From CALDUY01 sp046350255 (GTDB lineage Bacteria > Planctomycetota > Planctomycetia > Gemmatales > Gemmataceae): a stretch of 64,000 nucleotides of DNA. The DNA lies in the NCBI GenBank assembly GCA_046350255.1, contig JAXMAV010000016.1, positions 169,835 through 233,834 of the forward strand, given 5' to 3'. The notes beneath the pieces are model-generated. The model worked only from the letters and a program-made list of their open reading frames with translations, was not told where the DNA came from and ran no database searches. This document shows, piece after piece, positions 46,137 to 54,787 of the stretch. How positions within the stretch are numbered: position 1 is the stretch's first letter; the number at the start of each line of letters is the position of its first letter. The translations under genes and the position numbers were made by a program.

Positions 46137-46601
46137 CTACCGTCGTTGCAGCAAATCCTTGCCCTGCACATCCACCAGGAACCAGCCTGCCAGAGCCTGG
46201 CGGCCCAGTAGCATCCGGCATCGCATGTGCGAACGATCCGTCAGCGTCAGCCGCACTGGCCGCACCAGCGATCCCAGCTGTACCGCTGTCTCAATCACTG
46301 GACGCCGTTGCCGACACCCCGTCGAGCTTCGCACCGTGGTAAATCCGAGGATGGGCGCCTCGATGGAATACATACGACTGTGCTTCGATGAACACACTTG
46401 CAGCGTGAACCGCGCAAGCGTCTCCGATGGCTGCTCGATCAGCTCCCAGCTCACCACCCCCAGTGCCGACGAGTACGCTCCGGTATCGACCTTGGCTCGC
46501 AGCCTGCGCACGCCCCACGTCGGGAAGTCCACGTGTTCGCGCCGGCCGATCCGTAGCAGGCTCGTTTCCGACGGCTGGGATCCCTCCAGGATGGTGGTCA
46601 T
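46137..46601 (-). CDS. rimB: RimB-like ATP-dependent zinc protease/retropepsin-fold protein
   Basis: 154 residues. IGRREHVDFPTWGVRRLRAK leads into KVDTGAYSSAL, where Asp-Thr-Gly is the retropepsin-like aspartate motif of the PF05618 family. CRMLLGRQALAGWFLVDVQG near the C-terminus completes the second loop (LLGRxxL). In Pseudomonas, RimB is reported to trim the poly-glutamate tail that RimK adds to S6, so ligase and protease together set tail length. It lies upstream of rimK on the minus strand, 74 bases between them. The start has clear family context but only a modest ribosome site. Confidence 0.88.
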   Translation of the reverse strand: MTTILEGSQPSETSLLRIGRREHVDFPTWGVRRLRAKVDTGAYSSALGVVSWELIEQPSETLARFTLQVCSSKHSRMYSIEAPILGFTTVRSSTGCRQRRPVIETAVQLGSLVRPVRLTLTDRSHMRCRMLLGRQALAGWFLVDVQGKDLLQRR

Positions 46602-46641
46602 GCTTCACTCCTTTGTTTGCGGGAAGCCCTGCATCCGTTAG

Positions 46642-47868
46642 TCAATCCAGCCGCGGCATCGCGACCGGCTCCTCCGCGCTACGCCGCGCCTGACGTCGTC
46701 GCCGCCACTCCTGCCACTGCAGACCGCACAACACTGCCACCAGGAAGCCAAACCCGAAGCTGATCATCACGTGCTGCAGGTTCAGCGGAATCGGCGCATC
46801 GCCTCCGCCTCCGCCCGCCTGTATCGGAGACGTCAGCGAAATGGTCTCCTTGCTCAACCGCGGAGCCATCACCGCTGCCGTCAGCCCCGCCACCGTCATC
46901 GCCGCATCACCCAGACCCGGAGCAGCAAAACTCGCCCGCGGAATGAGCATAAACTCGCTCAACAGCATCCCCTTGCTCTCCGGCTTGTTCCACGCCTGAA
47001 ACACGGGGCGTGCCTCCAGCAGCACCCGGCGATGCAATGGCAGGTTCCGGAAGCTCCGCGACATCCCCGCCTCCACCAGTTCCACGAACACATCGTGTGC
47101 CTGATCGATCACGCCAAAGGCGTTCAACATCTCGCCGATTTGCCAGTACAGCCGCATGTCGGTCGGGAACCACACCGCGATCTGATACAGCAGATTGAAG
47201 GCGTTGGCCGGCAGACGATCTCGGCTTTCCGTGGCCAGGCCGCCCGCCTCGTACTCACCGGAGCTACCCACGTAGCGCACTCCCGGAAAGATCGGGTCCA
47301 CCTCCACCTCTCCCCGCGAGGGGCCGCCGCGCGACTCTTCCAGCCGCGACCGATACAGCCGCAACAACACCAGCTCGCACTCGCGCAGGAACCGCAGCTG
47401 CTGTTGTGGCCATGGTGCATACAGTTCCGGCCACAGCGCCAGCGCCCGTTCTTGATGTCGGATGGCCATGCTCAACTCACCCGACAGGAAGTAAGCCGCC
47501 GCCAGGTTCGACTGGATCAGGAAATGATCGCGTTCGCCGGCTGACAGCAGTCGCACCGCATCCGCCGCCCGGTCGCCCCCCAGCCGCAGGTAGCAGGCCG
47601 ACAGGGACACCCGGTCGATTGTGGTGAACAGCCCATCACGCTTCCGCGCCTCCAGCCGCTCCACCTGCCCCAGCACCGCCGCCTTGAAGGACTCCGGCTG
47701 TAACGTCCCCCGCACGGGCAACGCCGCCGACCGCACGCGAAGCAGGTATCCTCGAGCCTCATCCAGCGACATGAACGGATGCGACTCATCGAGGTTGTGT
47801 ACTCCAGCTTGCAAACCGGGTGCCAATCCCACGAGGAAGAGTAGGGCGGAGATACCACAACGTCGCAC
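46642..47868 (-). CDS. Membrane protein with signal peptide and TPR-like repeats, unknown function
   Basis: 408 residues starting at GTG. AAGGAGG stands five bases upstream, which decides this start over the longer ORF. An N-terminal signal segment (ISALLFLVGLAPGLQAG) is followed by a helical TPR-like repeat region (VSLSACYLRLGGDRAADAVR, SNLAAAYFLSGELSMAIRHQ, LLYQIAVWFPTDMRLYWQIG). A C-terminal membrane helix (VMISFGFGFLVAVLCGL) comes next, then a basic tail. Topology suggests a periplasmic helical domain tethered by its C-terminus. I do not recognise a named family. It precedes rimB by 40 bases on the same strand and may be co-transcribed. Confidence 0.65.
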   Translation of the reverse strand: MRRCGISALLFLVGLAPGLQAGVHNLDESHPFMSLDEARGYLLRVRSAALPVRGTLQPESFKAAVLGQVERLEARKRDGLFTTIDRVSLSACYLRLGGDRAADAVRLLSAGERDHFLIQSNLAAAYFLSGELSMAIRHQERALALWPELYAPWPQQQLRFLRECELVLLRLYRSRLEESRGGPSRGEVEVDPIFPGVRYVGSSGEYEAGGLATESRDRLPANAFNLLYQIAVWFPTDMRLYWQIGEMLNAFGVIDQAHDVFVELVEAGMSRSFRNLPLHRRVLLEARPVFQAWNKPESKGMLLSEFMLIPRASFAAPGLGDAAMTVAGLTAAVMAPRLSKETISLTSPIQAGGGGGDAPIPLNLQHVMISFGFGFLVAVLCGLQWQEWRRRRQARRSAEEPVAMPRLD

Positions 47869-48221
47869 AGCTTCCTCCTTCCTCGATGAGTCTCTCGTTT
47901 TCTGTACACTAGTATACGCATCCGATCCCCGACCGGACGCCCCTATTGTAGCAGGCTCGAAAAGGGTGCCAGGAAAACCTACCCCTCCCTCGCTCCCTGG
48001 CGAGCCCACCTCGTCGAGGTTGGGAGTATCCTCTCAGCGTGTCCGGCACGCCCTCCAGCTCGGTGCGCATTGCATTGCCCACGCAATCCCACCCGCCCGC
48101 ACATCCGGACTCTTTCGTCGCCTCCCAGGTGACTGGACACAAGGCCGTTCGGCTGATAATGATGAGATTGATTTCGGAGCCCAAGCAGATGGCTCCTCTC
48201 TTCAGGTAGAAAGGGAATCCG
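47869..48221. other. 353-base divergent intergenic region (GTG membrane protein / ferredoxin)
   Basis: No ORF I can support and no RNA gene signature. It must hold the promoters of both flanking operons. Near its left end is an imperfect 14-base dyad (separate entry) that contains a TATACT -10-like hexamer for the minus-strand gene. The right part is moderately AT-rich around 48165-48180 (GATAATGATGAGATTGATTT), a plausible promoter area for the ferredoxin, but no clean -35/-10 pair could be placed. Confidence 0.5.
47904..47917. promoter_or_regulatory. Imperfect palindrome with -10-like hexamer upstream of the divergent pair
   Basis: GTACACTAGTATAC matches its own reverse complement at 12 of 14 bases, centred on ACTAGT. 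On the minus strand it contains TATACT, one base from the consensus -10, about 36 bases before the GTG of the TPR-like gene. An operator overlapping a promoter is an inference; no convincing -35 box was found. Confidence 0.35.
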
Positions 48222-48530
48222 ATGACTCACGTCGTGTGCCAGCCGTGCTACGACTGCAAGTACACCGATTGCGTGGCGGTCTGCCCAGTCGAATGCTTCT
48301 GGCAGGACGAGAAGATGCTCTACATTGACCCGCAGGACTGCATCGACTGCGAGGCCTGCGTGCCGGAATGCCCGGTCGAGGCCATCTACTCCGAGTCGAA
48401 TGTGCCTGGCCAGTGGGCCAGCTTCGTGGCGCTCAACGCTGACCGCGCCAAGGCGCTCAAGGGCTCGGGCGACGGCCACATCACCGAGAAGGCCGACCCC
48501 CAGGAAGGCCCCGATTGCAAGAAGAAGTAA
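48222..48530 (+). CDS. fdxA: Seven-iron ferredoxin ([3Fe-4S][4Fe-4S])
   Basis: 102 residues, length like Azotobacter FdI. Ligand pattern: Cys9 and Cys17 with Cys50 for the [3Fe-4S] cluster, and Cys21 with Cys40, Cys43 and Cys46 for the [4Fe-4S]. CYDCKYTDCVAVCPVECF and CIDCEACVPECPVEAIY align with FdI residue for residue around the cysteines. It is a low-potential electron carrier in the cytosol. AAAGGGA lies just before the ATG. The gene ends before a strong intrinsic terminator, so it is probably a single-gene transcript. Confidence 0.95.
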   Translation: MTHVVCQPCYDCKYTDCVAVCPVECFWQDEKMLYIDPQDCIDCEACVPECPVEAIYSESNVPGQWASFVALNADRAKALKGSGDGHITEKADPQEGPDCKKK

Positions 48531-48554
48531 CCGCCTCGCTGCGCCTAGTAATCT

Positions 48555-48603
48555 AGAGCCGGCAGGAGCGTCGCGTTGGCGTCGCTCTGCCGGCTCTTTT
48601 TCT
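48555..48603 (+). terminator. Intrinsic terminator after the ferredoxin gene
   Basis: An 11-bp perfect stem AGAGCCGGCAG/CTGCCGGCTCT, extended after a one-base bulge by AGCG/CGCT, closes a loop of about 11 bases and is followed at once by TTTTTCT. It lies 25 bases after the ferredoxin stop. It is the only textbook hairpin-plus-U-run terminator I found in this GC-rich window. Confidence 0.92.
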
Positions 48604-48634
48604 ACCCCGCCCTCCAGGGCACGAGTTGCTACCC

Positions 48635-49606
48635 ATGTCTACCGGCGTTCTCCTCATTCAACTGGGCACCCCCGACGCTCCTACTGGCAAGGCGCTTCGC
48701 CCCTACCTCCGCCAGTTCCTCAACGACCCCCGGGTCATTGAGTATCCCCGCCTTCCGTGGTGGCTCATCCTCAACCTCTTCATCCTGCCGACGCGACCCG
48801 CGAAGTCGGCCGAGAAGTACGCCCGCATCTGGGATCCCACCACCGGCTCGCCGTTGCTCCACTACACCCGACGCCAGACCGAGGAACTCCAGAAGCTCTT
48901 CCCCTCGCTCCCCGTGGCCTTCGGCATGCAGATCGGCAACCCGCCCCTCGCCGACGTCCTCCACGATCTCATCAAGAAGGGCGTCGATCGCCTCATTGTC
49001 CTGCCCATGTACCCCCAGTATTCGGCCACCACCACTGCCTCGGCCACCGACACCCTCTTCAAGGCGCTGCTCCACGAACGCCGGGTGCCCGCCCTGCGCA
49101 TCGTGCCTCCCTATTTCGAACACCCCGCGTACATCGATGCCCTGGCCACCATCATCCGCGAGCAGGTCGCCCGCCTCGACTGGGAGCCGGAACACTTCGT
49201 CATCAGCTTCCACGGCATTCCGGTGCGCTACGCCCAGGCCGGCGATCCCTACGCGCTCCACGTCAAACGCACCACCCGCTATCTCGTGCAGAAACTCGGC
49301 TGGCCCCGCGCGAAGTGGACTCAGACATTCCAGTCGCTCTTCGGCCGCGAGGAATGGCTCAAACCGTACACCGATAACGTGCTGACGGCGCTGGCGAAGA
49401 AGGGCGTCCGCCGCGTCTTCGTCGCCACGCCTGGCTTCACCGCCGATTGCCTCGAAACCATCGACGAGATCGGCCACGAATCCCAGGAGGTCTTCCACGA
49501 AGCCGGCGGCGAAAAGCTCTTCCAGTGCCCCTGCCTCAACGATCATCCCGCCTGGATCGCCGCCATGCAGCGCCTGATCGTCGAGGAGGGACAGGGCTGG
49601 TTGTGA
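48635..49606 (+). CDS. hemH: Ferrochelatase
   Basis: 323 residues, typical size. It inserts Fe(II) into protoporphyrin IX (or coproporphyrin III). Signatures: GVLLIQLGTPDAP, LPMYPQYSATTTAS, ISFHGIPVRY with the catalytic His, and FVATPGFTADCLETIDEIG with the acidic Glu. The C-terminal CPCLND suggests a Cys pair, as in some [2Fe-2S]-binding ferrochelatases, but there are too few Cys for certainty. The ATG at 48635 fits the family start; an in-frame TTG lies at 48626. Its stop abuts the convergent DUF4139 stop (TGATCA). No other haem synthesis gene is nearby. Confidence 0.96.
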   Translation: MSTGVLLIQLGTPDAPTGKALRPYLRQFLNDPRVIEYPRLPWWLILNLFILPTRPAKSAEKYARIWDPTTGSPLLHYTRRQTEELQKLFPSLPVAFGMQIGNPPLADVLHDLIKKGVDRLIVLPMYPQYSATTTASATDTLFKALLHERRVPALRIVPPYFEHPAYIDALATIIREQVARLDWEPEHFVISFHGIPVRYAQAGDPYALHVKRTTRYLVQKLGWPRAKWTQTFQSLFGREEWLKPYTDNVLTALAKKGVRRVFVATPGFTADCLETIDEIGHESQEVFHEAGGEKLFQCPCLNDHPAWIAAMQRLIVEEGQGWL

Positions 49607-51595
49607 TCACCGCGTCGAGTCGAACTCCAGCCCCGCGATCAATGCGCTGATCTTCTGCCGCATGACCTCGCGCTCCGCCTCGCCTTGCTGAATCTCCTGC
49701 GCGATCGTATCCAGCCGATCCTCCTGGCTCCCCAGCGTACGGACGAAGCGATCGCGCAGCTCCTTCTCCGCGCTGCGCTCGCCCAGCGATTGCAGGTTGC
49801 TGCGGATCCGTTCCTGCTCCTGCGCGATCCGCCCTCGCTCCGCTTCCAGTTGATTCAGGCGCACTTCCACCTGGGTAGCCCGCTGCCGTGCCTCGATGAT
49901 CTCGCGCAGAATCTGCTCCGTCCGGGCATCCACGTGCTTCTCATCCAGCCACAGACCCAGCTGCTGGGCATCCATGCTCGTCAGCGCGTGTACCCGGCTG
50001 GTCGTCGTCTGCTGCTGCACCACGAACCGGGTGGCCTTCTTTGCCGGGAGCGCGAAGCGGAACCGCCAGTAGTTCTCGGTCGTCTCCACGGGAGCGGTCG
50101 TCTCCACCAGCGACCAGTTCGCCTCGCGCGGATGATCGAGATAGACCACCTGCTCGGTCTCCGACTTGTTGTCGAACGTGTAGGACGTGCGTTGCACCCG
50201 ACCCACATGGATGGTCAACCGGCCGTCCCGAATCACCACCCGCTGCACCCCCTGGTCGTGCGAGTCGAGGTTATCCAGCACCTGCACGCTCAGTTCGACG
50301 GCAAACGGCACCAACCGCTGCTCGTTAGGCTTGGTCGTCTCAAGCATCGCCTCGCCGACGTAGCTGCCCCCCTCCAGGACGGTGACCGGCCCGCCCTCCA
50401 GGGTCAACCCTGTGGTGTTTTTGAACTCCACACAGCGCATCGGATTCTGTGGCCGGGTCGTTCGATTGTGCAGCAGCACCTGCCGCCCCTCAAACCCGCG
50501 CAGCACGATCGGCACCAGTGCTGACTGATTCCGCCGGATCGTCACCGGATGCTCGATCTCGTACTCGAAGAGATCCCCCAGCTTCCGCTCGCGCACCTGC
50601 GCCGGCGTGCTGGTTGCCATCGCCGCCGAATCACTGCGTTCTACCCGGCGCAGTGCCCGCTGGGGGGCTGATTTCATCATCATCGGTGCCGCCGCTGGCG
50701 CAATCCCCGCGCTTGTCTCATCCAGGTCGTCATCCAGGCAAGCGTGTAGCGATTCCGACAACATCCCGGCCTCCACCTCGGGCGGAAGCACCCCGGTGGT
50801 TTCCTTCACCGCCACCACCGGCCGCCGGATGTAGCGCGGCGTGTACAGGTCGTGCACGAACGACACCGGCAGCCCTGCCACCAGCGACAGTTGCACGTTC
50901 TCCCAGTCCTCGTCCTGGGTGTTGTCCACCACCGCCCAGCCCTGCAAGAGCGGCTGCGCGCCTGGTTCGCCCACCAGCATCCGGTAGGTCGCCTTCCACA
51001 CCGGCGCACCCACGGTGTAACTCAGCCGCACCCGCCGCTCGCCCTCTCCCCGGGCGAAGAAGCTGAAGGTGCGTGCATCCTTCTTCTTCGCCAGCAACTG
51101 CGTTCGCAGGTAGTAATCGAGGTCGCGCCGCAACCCTGGATCCAGCACCTCTAGCCCGGCGATGGCATGCAAATCGAACTGCTGCACCACGCCGCCATCG
51201 CTCAGCACCGACAGATAGATGAGCCGGGCCACTCCATCCGCCGTGCGCTTCTCCACCTGATCCAGCCCTAGCAGCACCCCCTCGCTGCGTGTGCCGCCCT
51301 CACTCAGCGCCACCCGCGCGCCCTTGATCTGCGGCAGCAGCCCCGCCAGGCTATTCTCGTCCGGAATCGACAGCGCCACGTCCTCCAGCAACTGCTCCAG
51401 CGGTCGCGTCGAGTCGTACGACACCGACGCGATGTGCCCCCCATCCAGGTCGAGCACCGTCAGCGATTTCAGAACGTCCGACACCTCCCCCTGCTTGACC
51501 GTCAGCGACAGCACCGTGTCCCCGGCCACCGCTCCCTCGCGTTCAAAGTACCCCACGCCATGCTTGTACAGCACCACCCGGGTCAACGGAATCAT
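49607..51595 (-). CDS. DUF4139 domain protein with C-terminal coiled coil
   Basis: 662 residues. It begins IPLTRVVLYKHGVGYFEREG, the usual DUF4140/DUF4139 opening, and continues with beta-rich mucoidy-inhibitor-like segments (WKATYRMLVGEPGAQPLLQG, AVVDNTQDEDWENVQLSLVA, LPVSFVHDLYTPRYIRRPVV). The last about 130 residues are a long heptad-rich coiled coil (RQRATQVEVRLNQLEAERGR). No signal peptide is seen, so it is probably cytosolic or envelope-associated. Function unknown; MuiA-like proteins inhibit mucoidy in eukaryotes but transfer of that role is not justified. The ATG at 51595 has GGAGGAGGAG close upstream. The ORF extends further upstream, but no better start is there. Confidence 0.8.
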   Translation of the reverse strand: MIPLTRVVLYKHGVGYFEREGAVAGDTVLSLTVKQGEVSDVLKSLTVLDLDGGHIASVSYDSTRPLEQLLEDVALSIPDENSLAGLLPQIKGARVALSEGGTRSEGVLLGLDQVEKRTADGVARLIYLSVLSDGGVVQQFDLHAIAGLEVLDPGLRRDLDYYLRTQLLAKKKDARTFSFFARGEGERRVRLSYTVGAPVWKATYRMLVGEPGAQPLLQGWAVVDNTQDEDWENVQLSLVAGLPVSFVHDLYTPRYIRRPVVAVKETTGVLPPEVEAGMLSESLHACLDDDLDETSAGIAPAAAPMMMKSAPQRALRRVERSDSAAMATSTPAQVRERKLGDLFEYEIEHPVTIRRNQSALVPIVLRGFEGRQVLLHNRTTRPQNPMRCVEFKNTTGLTLEGGPVTVLEGGSYVGEAMLETTKPNEQRLVPFAVELSVQVLDNLDSHDQGVQRVVIRDGRLTIHVGRVQRTSYTFDNKSETEQVVYLDHPREANWSLVETTAPVETTENYWRFRFALPAKKATRFVVQQQTTTSRVHALTSMDAQQLGLWLDEKHVDARTEQILREIIEARQRATQVEVRLNQLEAERGRIAQEQERIRSNLQSLGERSAEKELRDRFVRTLGSQEDRLDTIAQEIQQGEAEREVMRQKISALIAGLEFDSTR

Positions 51596-51728
51596 CTTCG
51601 CTCCTCCTCCGCTGGCTGGAACCACCCCTGGCTCTGTTCTAGAGCGCAGCGCCTGCTCGCCATCGCCGGCCACTTCCCGTATGGTGGCTGAAGCGTGGAT
51701 CGCTGCCCAACGAAAGGAAACGTGAACC

Positions 51729-52283
51729 ATGCCCACTCGTTTCACCGCTCTCGTCGGAATCGTGCTACTCGCCGCGACACTGACGATCGCTCTTTCCCTG
51801 CGCCCGATGCTCCAGGGACAGCCCGCTGGTGGCGCTCCCCCGTCGGCTTCTCCCGCCCCCGATTCCGTGGCCGTGTTTCCCTTTGACGCCCCGAAGGAAC
51901 TGCACGACGGCGTCAAGATCCACCTCAACGCATGGCTGCGCGAGATCCCCACCGCCCTGGTCGCCGACACCGCGCTGCGCGTCGCGCGCCCCGCCCGCGT
52001 GCAGGAGCAGGCCCGCGCCAACGACTACCTGCACAGTGGCGCCCAGCTCGGCGTCAGCGCCATCCTCACCGGCCAGGTCCGCGCCGAGGACGACGGTCAG
52101 CGTCTGATCCTCGAGGTCGAGCTGCTCGACACGCGCAACGGTCTGCTCATGTGGACGCGCACCTGGGAACTCGACGACGTCTTCCGCAAGAATGAGCGCC
52201 TCCCTCAGGTCCGCGACGAGATCGTCGAGGGGGTCAAGAAACGGTTTGAACGCGAGGCCGCCCTCCGCACCGCCAGAAAGTGA
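51729..52283 (+). CDS. TolB-N-terminal-like/FlgO-type exported protein
   Basis: 184 residues with an N-terminal hydrophobic segment (IVLLAATLTIALSLRP), then SVAVFPFDAP and LGVSAILTGQVRAEDDGQRL, resembling the TolB-N/FlgO-like domain found before TPR regions in some adenylate cyclases and lipoproteins ('LGV..VLTG.V'). It lies divergent from the DUF4139 gene (133 bases) and four bases upstream of the helicase. AAAGGA precedes the ATG. A lipoprotein-like or membrane-anchored binding role is a guess. Confidence 0.6.
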   Translation: MPTRFTALVGIVLLAATLTIALSLRPMLQGQPAGGAPPSASPAPDSVAVFPFDAPKELHDGVKIHLNAWLREIPTALVADTALRVARPARVQEQARANDYLHSGAQLGVSAILTGQVRAEDDGQRLILEVELLDTRNGLLMWTRTWELDDVFRKNERLPQVRDEIVEGVKKRFEREAALRTARK

Positions 52284-52287
52284 CCCC

Positions 52288-54627
52288 ATGCCACCCGCAC
52301 CCCCTTCCCGCGAGGAGCTGCTCGAACGCTACCTCGCTCAGTTGCCGTACCCACCCTACCCGGTGCAGGAAGATGCCCTCTTCGCCTGGTTCGGCTCTCC
52401 CCAGGGGGTGCTCGTCTGCGCGCCGACCGGCACCGGCAAGACCCTCATCGCCCAGGCCGCCCTCTTCGAGGCGCTGCACACCGGCACCGTCGCCTACTAC
52501 ACCACCCCCCTCATCGCCCTGACCGAACAGAAGTTCCAGGAGATGCAGGCCTCCGCCGAACGCTGGGGCTTCCGCGCTGACGATGTCGGCCTCGTCACCG
52601 GCAACCGCCGCGTCAACCCCAACGCCCGTATCCTCATCGTCGTCGCCGAGATCCTCCTCAACCGCCTGCTCCATTCCGGCTCGCCCGACGACCCCCTTCA
52701 CGAGGCGTTCGACTTCGCCCACGTCTCCACCGTCGTCATGGACGAGTTCCACAACTTCGCCGACACCCAGCGCGGCATCGTCTGGGAACTCGCCCTGGCC
52801 ATGCTCCCCGCTCACATCCGCTTGCTCCTGCTCTCCGCCACCGTGGGCAACGCTCCGGAGTTCATCAACTGGCTCGATCGCTGCCACAACCGCAAGGTCG
52901 ATCTCGTCGAGGGCAAGGATCGCAAGGTGCCCCTCACCTTCCGCTGGGTGGGCGATGAATTCCTCGGCGATCAGCTCGTCCGCATGGCCAAGGGGGAAGG
53001 GGAGGGCCGCACCACCCCCGCGCTCGTCTTCTGCTTCAATCGCGACGAATGCTGGAGCGTCGCCGAGATGCTCAAGGGGCTCGACCTGCTCCCGCCCGGC
53101 ATCCGTGGCCAGCTCAACGACCGCGTCGACAAGCTCGACTGGCACGAGGGCGTCGGCCCCAAACTCAAGCAAATGCTCCGCCGCGGCGTCGGCGTCCACC
53201 ACGCTGGCATGCTCGGCAAGTATCGCCGCGTCGTCGAGGAACTCTTCGAGCAAAAGCTGCTCACCGTCTGCGTCTGCACCGAAACCCTCGCTGCCGGCAT
53301 CAACCTCCCCGCACGTGCCGTCGTCCTCACCAGCCTGGTCAAGGGACCGCGTGGCAAGGAAAAGCTCATCGAGGCCAGCACCGCTCATCAGATCTTCGGC
53401 CGCGCCGGCCGTCCGCAGTTCGACGATCGCGGCTATGTTTTTGCCCTCGCCCACGAGGACGACGTGCGTCTCCTCCGCTGGCAGGAGAAGTACGACCAGA
53501 TCCCTGAGAACACCAAGGATCCGGCGCTGATCAAGGCCAAGAAGGCACTCAAGAAGAAGAAGCCCGTTCGCTCCGATCGCATCGTCTACTGGACCGAGGG
53601 CCAGTTCCGCGCGCTGCAGGGCGCTCCTCCCGGCAAGCTCTACAGCAAGGGGCCGCTCCCCTGGCGCCTGCTGGCCTACATGCTCAAGCTCTCCCCCGAC
53701 ATCGGCAAGGTCCGCGCCACCATCCGCAAGCGCCTCATGGATGAACCGCGCATCCGCGCCAGCGAAAAACAGCTCGACCGCATGTTGCTCACCCTGGCCG
53801 ACCATGGCTTCGTCACGCTCGATCCGCCGCCACCCCCGCGCGAGCAGCTCGACGCCTACACCGTGGCGCAGGCCCATCCCACTCCCGCGCTCGACACCCT
53901 GCTCGTGTTTCGGAGTATTCATCCCCTCTATGGCGCTTTTCTCCTCAAACAGTTCGGCATCGCCGACCGCGACGAACGCCTGCAGGCACTCGAAAGCGTC
54001 CTCGAAATTCCGCGCCCGCTGCTGCGCCACGTCCGCGTTCCCTTCCCCGACGAACTGCCCCCCGGCCCCCTGGCCCAGACCCGGCTCGATGCCGATCTCA
54101 TCCAGCGCGGCCTGATCGCTGCTCCCATTCAGCGCAGCGACGACGAGGACGAACCCGAGGAAGACGGCTGGGAGGAACGCCCGCCCACCCTCGCCGACAA
54201 ACTCCGCCTTCTGTTCGACGCCACGCACCCCGACGTCCACGACGTCAACACCCTGGCCGTCTGGAGCGCCGGCGAACTCCTCCGCACCTACGCTGGTAAC
54301 TTCAACCTCTACGTCCGCACGCGCGATCTCATCAAGCAGGAAGGCATCATCTTTCGCCACATGTTGCGCATGATTCTCCTGTGTGGCGAGTTCGCTCAGG
54401 TCTGCCCCGAGGGTATAGACCAGGCCGAGTGGCAGGCCGAACTGCGCGACATCAGCGATCGCCTCACCGCGAGTTGCCGCGCCGTCGATCCAGCCAGCAC
54501 CGACGAGATCATCCAGCAGGCCCACGCCGCCGACGTCGTCGAGGGCGAGGCCGGCCTCGCCGCTTCCACCGACCCCGTCCCGGAACCCGAGCCCAAACCC
54601 AGCTTCGACGCCGGCATCTTCGACTGA
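52288..54627 (+). CDS. Ski2-like DEAD/DExH-box helicase
   Basis: 779 residues. Helicase motifs in order: motif I CAPTGTGKTLIA, II MDEFHNFAD (DEFH), III LLLSATVGNA, IV VFCFNRDEC, then VHHAGMLGKYRRVVEELFEQ, V TETLAAGINLPARAVV and VI HQIFGRAGRPQFDDRG. A Lys-rich region follows (ALKKKKPVR), and the C-terminal half is helical with an acidic stretch (SDDEDEPEEDGWEE). The DEFH box and GINLPAR fit Ski2/Mtr4/DEAD-type RNA or DNA helicases of superfamily 2. It may be in an operon with the TolB-like gene. Likely RNA turnover or DNA repair; no partner shows which. Confidence 0.88.
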   Translation: MPPAPPSREELLERYLAQLPYPPYPVQEDALFAWFGSPQGVLVCAPTGTGKTLIAQAALFEALHTGTVAYYTTPLIALTEQKFQEMQASAERWGFRADDVGLVTGNRRVNPNARILIVVAEILLNRLLHSGSPDDPLHEAFDFAHVSTVVMDEFHNFADTQRGIVWELALAMLPAHIRLLLLSATVGNAPEFINWLDRCHNRKVDLVEGKDRKVPLTFRWVGDEFLGDQLVRMAKGEGEGRTTPALVFCFNRDECWSVAEMLKGLDLLPPGIRGQLNDRVDKLDWHEGVGPKLKQMLRRGVGVHHAGMLGKYRRVVEELFEQKLLTVCVCTETLAAGINLPARAVVLTSLVKGPRGKEKLIEASTAHQIFGRAGRPQFDDRGYVFALAHEDDVRLLRWQEKYDQIPENTKDPALIKAKKALKKKKPVRSDRIVYWTEGQFRALQGAPPGKLYSKGPLPWRLLAYMLKLSPDIGKVRATIRKRLMDEPRIRASEKQLDRMLLTLADHGFVTLDPPPPPREQLDAYTVAQAHPTPALDTLLVFRSIHPLYGAFLLKQFGIADRDERLQALESVLEIPRPLLRHVRVPFPDELPPGPLAQTRLDADLIQRGLIAAPIQRSDDEDEPEEDGWEERPPTLADKLRLLFDATHPDVHDVNTLAVWSAGELLRTYAGNFNLYVRTRDLIKQEGIIFRHMLRMILLCGEFAQVCPEGIDQAEWQAELRDISDRLTASCRAVDPASTDEIIQQAHAADVVEGEAGLAASTDPVPEPEPKPSFDAGIFD

Positions 54628-54710
54628 TCCCACGGGCCGGAACGAACCGTTTCTCCCCCCCAGGTTGCCGGCGCGAGCTGCGCCCGACTGCCGCGCCGCG
54701 CACTTTCCCC

Positions 54711-54739
54711 TGGACACTGCCCGCGCCCTGTTCTATAAA
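54711..54739 (+). promoter_or_regulatory. Sigma70-like promoter of the CxxCH protein gene
   Basis: A -35 box TGGACA (54711-54716), a 17-base spacer and a -10 box TATAAA (54734-54739) each match the consensus at five of six positions. The expected start near 54746 would give a leader of about 42 bases, and GGAGG lies upstream of the ATG at 54788. Such a clean pair is rare in this GC-rich window. Confidence 0.7.
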
Positions 54740-54787
54740 AGAGGATATAGATGTCCTCAAAGACGCGCGCAGCGGAGGATTCCAATC

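Noticed and set aside
52234..54717. Minus-strand ORF of 827 codons antisense to the helicase
   Set aside because: All helicase motifs read on the plus strand; the minus frame is low-complexity Gly/Ala/Glu/Val with no family features.
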